Positions 61,801 through 64,000 of a DNA stretch of 64,000 nt are shown piece by piece. Within the stretch, counting starts at the first letter, position 1; the number at the start of each line of letters is the position of its first letter. The notes under the pieces are model-generated. The model did not search any database. It was not told where the DNA came from and saw only the letters and a list, made by a program, of their open reading frames with translations. Origin of the DNA: Haloprofundus salilacus. Lineage in GTDB: Archaea; Halobacteriota; Halobacteria; Halobacteriales; Haloferacaceae. The stretch spans positions 124,001 through 188,000 of the forward strand of contig NZ_CP083724.1 of NCBI RefSeq assembly GCF_020150815.1. Reading direction: 5' to 3'. A program made the translations under genes and the position numbers.

Positions 61801-63532
61801 GTCGAATCACCTGGGCGGCGAGATTCCGGTTGAGAAGGCTATTTGCGGGAATATATCCCTCAACTTCCTCGGAGACAAAGGGATGACATCGGGCATCGTC
61901 GGTAAACACACATGACAAACAAGCATCAGTGCAATCACGCGCACAATCGACGAGGATCTCCTCTGCCCGCTGTAACGTTCGAAGAAGCACGTTTCCGGTC
62001 TTGTTCATGGTGATTTGACTTAGGCCTCCCGCACCCACATCGCGTTGTTCTACAAGTACTATTGCTCCGGGTTCTACAAGCACTTTTGCGGCAAGGAAGT
62101 CTTCGAGGCCTGATTCCTCGACCGCGGCTTGATACAAGGCATGCTGGAATGCGTGTAGGAGGGGAATGAGTTTCAACCCTGTTCCCCCCTCAGCAATCTC
62201 GTCAGCGTCAAGATTGTTCAGTCGTGCCAGTTCCCTTGACGCGATTTCACCATATCCTGCCTCCCCACTACTGACTATGCCAGCTAGGACATCCGATCGA
62301 AGGTCAAAAACGATTCCGCGTCCCTCCCGGCGTGTTAAGTAGGCAATGCGCTCGTAATCGGGCTTATTAGAGTTGAAGGTTCGAGCCAATCGACCCTGGA
62401 TATCGAGGTCGGTTCCATGTGATTCGACATTCGACTTGTAACCGTAAACACTTGAAACAGAGCTGACATCAGCAACGGTAAAAACATCATTGAGACCAAA
62501 TGTATCGTGGAAGATAGCTTGACTTCCAGATGTGATGGTGTCGAGATTCCAGTGATATGTGTCGTCATCCGCTTCGTTCTCGATGCTTGTTTCGTACAGA
62601 GCATCGAGTCTCGTGCCGTGTCTACTAACAATATCTTCGAGAATCAATGGCTCTATGTGTTTTGCGTCGACAGCTTTCGGACGCATTTCTGCGAGTAGTT
62701 CCTCTTGACCGTTGGCAGCTGGTTTGTGACAAATTGGACAGTGACCATGGAAGCGAGCGGAATGGTCACGACGCTCAGAGCAAACGAATCTGACACCGGA
62801 GAGCCGATCACCTAACTCAACATGGAGATGTCCCCGACAACCGTTTTCCGGGCATGAGATGCTATCTCTCATATCGTCTTTTCCAATGACGACTTGGGGA
62901 GCTGGTTTATCACTAGAAATCTGCATCCACGTATGCGGGCTCGCCTGTTCAATATGTGCACACCTTGGACAAACGAAGAGATACGGAAACCGACGCATCT
63001 GATGAGATGCAACGTCGGGACAATTAACTGACTGTTGCACCGCTTTTGGCTTCGCAATCCTGAAATGACCACAGGAGGTGTCAGTACACCTATACACCCG
63101 TGGGAAGGGGACGTTGACCACTTTAGAATTCCTGGTCAGCTCTGCTAATTCGATATCTGAGCGCGAGAAGTCGTACGACCGCAAGGGTTCATCTGAGTCA
63201 TCATTTTCGGTCGAAGTATCATCTTTTCGCTTCTCTCGTTCTGCATACTGACGGAACGTCGCAGGGAGGTCATCTGATGTAAACTTGTCTGGCTCATCAT
63301 CGGTGTTTTGTTCATGTGCAGCCTCTTGCCGGGAATTTGCCTCGGTCGTATACGTATAGAACTCGGTATCTAAGTTACTGATGACCGTGGCGAGTCGATC
63401 TGCAAACGGTTCTAAATCAGTCGGCGTATCGTATCCACGAATAGTCTCTACCAGCACCCGGTGACCATCCTCCGACCTCACCTTGCCAGGATACGCTGAC
63501 AGAAGAACCTGATATTGTGATAGTTTTGACAT
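61793..63532 (-). CDS. DUF1998 (DrmB-like) protein of a helicase-DUF1998-PLD module
   Basis: The 579-aa protein starts at ATG 63532, which overlaps the helicase stop (TAATG). The N-terminal 270 residues contain several cysteine knuckles (YRCTDTSCGHF, FVCPRCAHIEQ, CPENGCRGH, GHCPICHKPA), i.e. zinc-ribbon-like sites. The C-terminal part is the DUF1998 domain: GEIASRELARLN, LKLIPLLHAFQHALYQAAVE, AIVLVEQRDVGAGGLSQITM and the closing cluster ARDCTDACLSCVFTDDARCH. DUF1998 is usually fused to or next to a DEAD helicase (DrmA/DrmB in DISARM, DpdJ-type in the Dpd system). Its role is structural or in nucleic-acid binding. It is the middle gene of a coupled set. Confidence 0.88.
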   Translation of the reverse strand: MSKLSQYQVLLSAYPGKVRSEDGHRVLVETIRGYDTPTDLEPFADRLATVISNLDTEFYTYTTEANSRQEAAHEQNTDDEPDKFTSDDLPATFRQYAEREKRKDDTSTENDDSDEPLRSYDFSRSDIELAELTRNSKVVNVPFPRVYRCTDTSCGHFRIAKPKAVQQSVNCPDVASHQMRRFPYLFVCPRCAHIEQASPHTWMQISSDKPAPQVVIGKDDMRDSISCPENGCRGHLHVELGDRLSGVRFVCSERRDHSARFHGHCPICHKPAANGQEELLAEMRPKAVDAKHIEPLILEDIVSRHGTRLDALYETSIENEADDDTYHWNLDTITSGSQAIFHDTFGLNDVFTVADVSSVSSVYGYKSNVESHGTDLDIQGRLARTFNSNKPDYERIAYLTRREGRGIVFDLRSDVLAGIVSSGEAGYGEIASRELARLNNLDADEIAEGGTGLKLIPLLHAFQHALYQAAVEESGLEDFLAAKVLVEPGAIVLVEQRDVGAGGLSQITMNKTGNVLLRTLQRAEEILVDCARDCTDACLSCVFTDDARCHPFVSEEVEGYIPANSLLNRNLAAQVIRRA

Positions 63533-64000
63533 TATTTCGTCACCTCGGATGGGGTCGTCCATTCAATTGACGTCTCAACTTGGTCCTCTTGGGGGCCCCG
63601 AAGTTGGATTTCCCTATTTCGGAAATACTCAGAGAACCACTCGTTAATATTCATAGGAGTATTGTCTGTGCGTGCCCGGATTGCGGTATCAAACCAGGCA
63701 CTTTCTCGTTCTGCGTCACCGATGAACCCAAATAGTTGTTCTGTGATTTGTTTGTCAATTACTTCCAGAATCTGGTGGTCAAGCTGGAGATCGTCTGGGC
63801 AGAAGATGCTTTTCATATCTAAATACAGTTCTCGAGCGTGCGGGTTTCTTAGCGGGTTCTTGTGATCGTCGAACATGTTGACTAAATCTTGGATGTCGTG
63901 TGGATTTTCACGGTCGACAGCCTTCTCGCGAATGGCATACTCTATTGTTAAAAACGGCCCCAGAAGGTATTCGAAGAGAATACGAGCCAAATAGGGATTA
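63532..64000 (-). CDS. C-terminal end of a probable helicase (DrmA-like), cut by window edge
   Basis: The frame is open from the right edge to a TAA at 63532-63534, giving about 155 residues: NPYLARILFEYLLGPFLTIE, AIREKAVDRENPHDIQDLVN, NPLRNPHARELYLDMKSIFC and EIQLRGPQEDQVETSIEWTT. This part has no motif that identifies it alone. Its position directly before a DUF1998 gene (overlap TAATG), and the predicted helical character, fit the C-terminal tail of the helicase that precedes DUF1998 in DISARM-like or Dpd-like clusters. The helicase motifs would lie beyond the window. If a helicase is absent there, this call is wrong. Confidence 0.55.
   Translation of the reverse strand, partial: NPYLARILFEYLLGPFLTIEYAIREKAVDRENPHDIQDLVNMFDDHKNPLRNPHARELYLDMKSIFCPDDLQLDHQILEVIDKQITEQLFGFIGDAERESAWFDTAIRARTDNTPMNINEWFSEYFRNREIQLRGPQEDQVETSIEWTTPSEVTK

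Overview
The window comes from a haloarchaeon (class Halobacteria). The evidence is the acidic proteins, two HTH_10 (bacterio-opsin-activator type) regulators, a HalOD1 output domain, a MEDS sensor, Tat and lipobox lipoproteins, a PGF-CTERM surface protein, archaeal KptA, haloarchaeal IS200/IS605 and IS1341-type elements, and leaderless-looking starts behind TATA boxes. I cannot resolve the genus.

Bases 1-28,500 are mostly chromosome-like: a truncated MEDS/GAF sensor, small regulators, membrane proteins and lipoproteins, a flavodoxin, a rifampin-phosphotransferase-like PEP enzyme (932 aa), a beta-helix protein, KptA, and a divergently transcribed regulator next to a 3457-residue PGF-CTERM surface protein. 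That protein has three PQQ-type propellers and eight cadherin-like repeats of about 295 bp. An ArsR regulator with two SRPBCC proteins and a DUF4382 lipoprotein follow. A family of palindromic ~85-90 bp MITE-like repeats is dispersed here, with three solo ends. Several genes under 60 codons are described, including two membrane microproteins and a zinc ribbon.

Bases 29,100-34,700 are a transposon zone: an IS1341-type tnpB beside the tail of an older copy, a two-gene HTH module, a complete IS200/IS605 element (tnpA+tnpB), a TnpB remnant and gene fragments. This zone is the left border of a defence island.

Bases 35,200-64,000 are the defence island, with three layers. (1) A tightly coupled five-gene operon: PglZ-type phosphatase, winged-helix protein, 104-aa unknown, 1281-aa BrxC/PglY-like ATPase and HerA-like ATPase. 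It resembles a BREX core but has no methyltransferase. (2) Small coiled-coil and zinc-finger genes, some broken, then two type IV restriction modules: a single-chain GmrSD, and McrBC whose McrB carries a DpnI-C-like winged helix and two EVE-like regions. (3) A convergent set: DUF6884 protein, TGT/DpdA-like transglycosylase and GHKL ATPase on +; a helicase tail, DUF1998 (DrmB-like) protein, PLD nuclease and a second TGT/DpdA-like protein on -. The second TGT is fused to an ArcS-type domain with the signature PC-x3-KPY-x2-S-x2-H.

The strongest candidate for an undescribed system is layer 3. I infer that it inserts a 7-deazaguanine into DNA and may convert it to an archaeosine-type base, using preQ0 the host already makes for tRNA, coupled to a DISARM/Dpd-like helicase-DUF1998-PLD module. 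A frameshifted C-terminal remnant of a second copy of the GHKL ATPase lies next to the PglZ operon and links the two halves of the island. All functional statements are inferences from sequence features read by eye.
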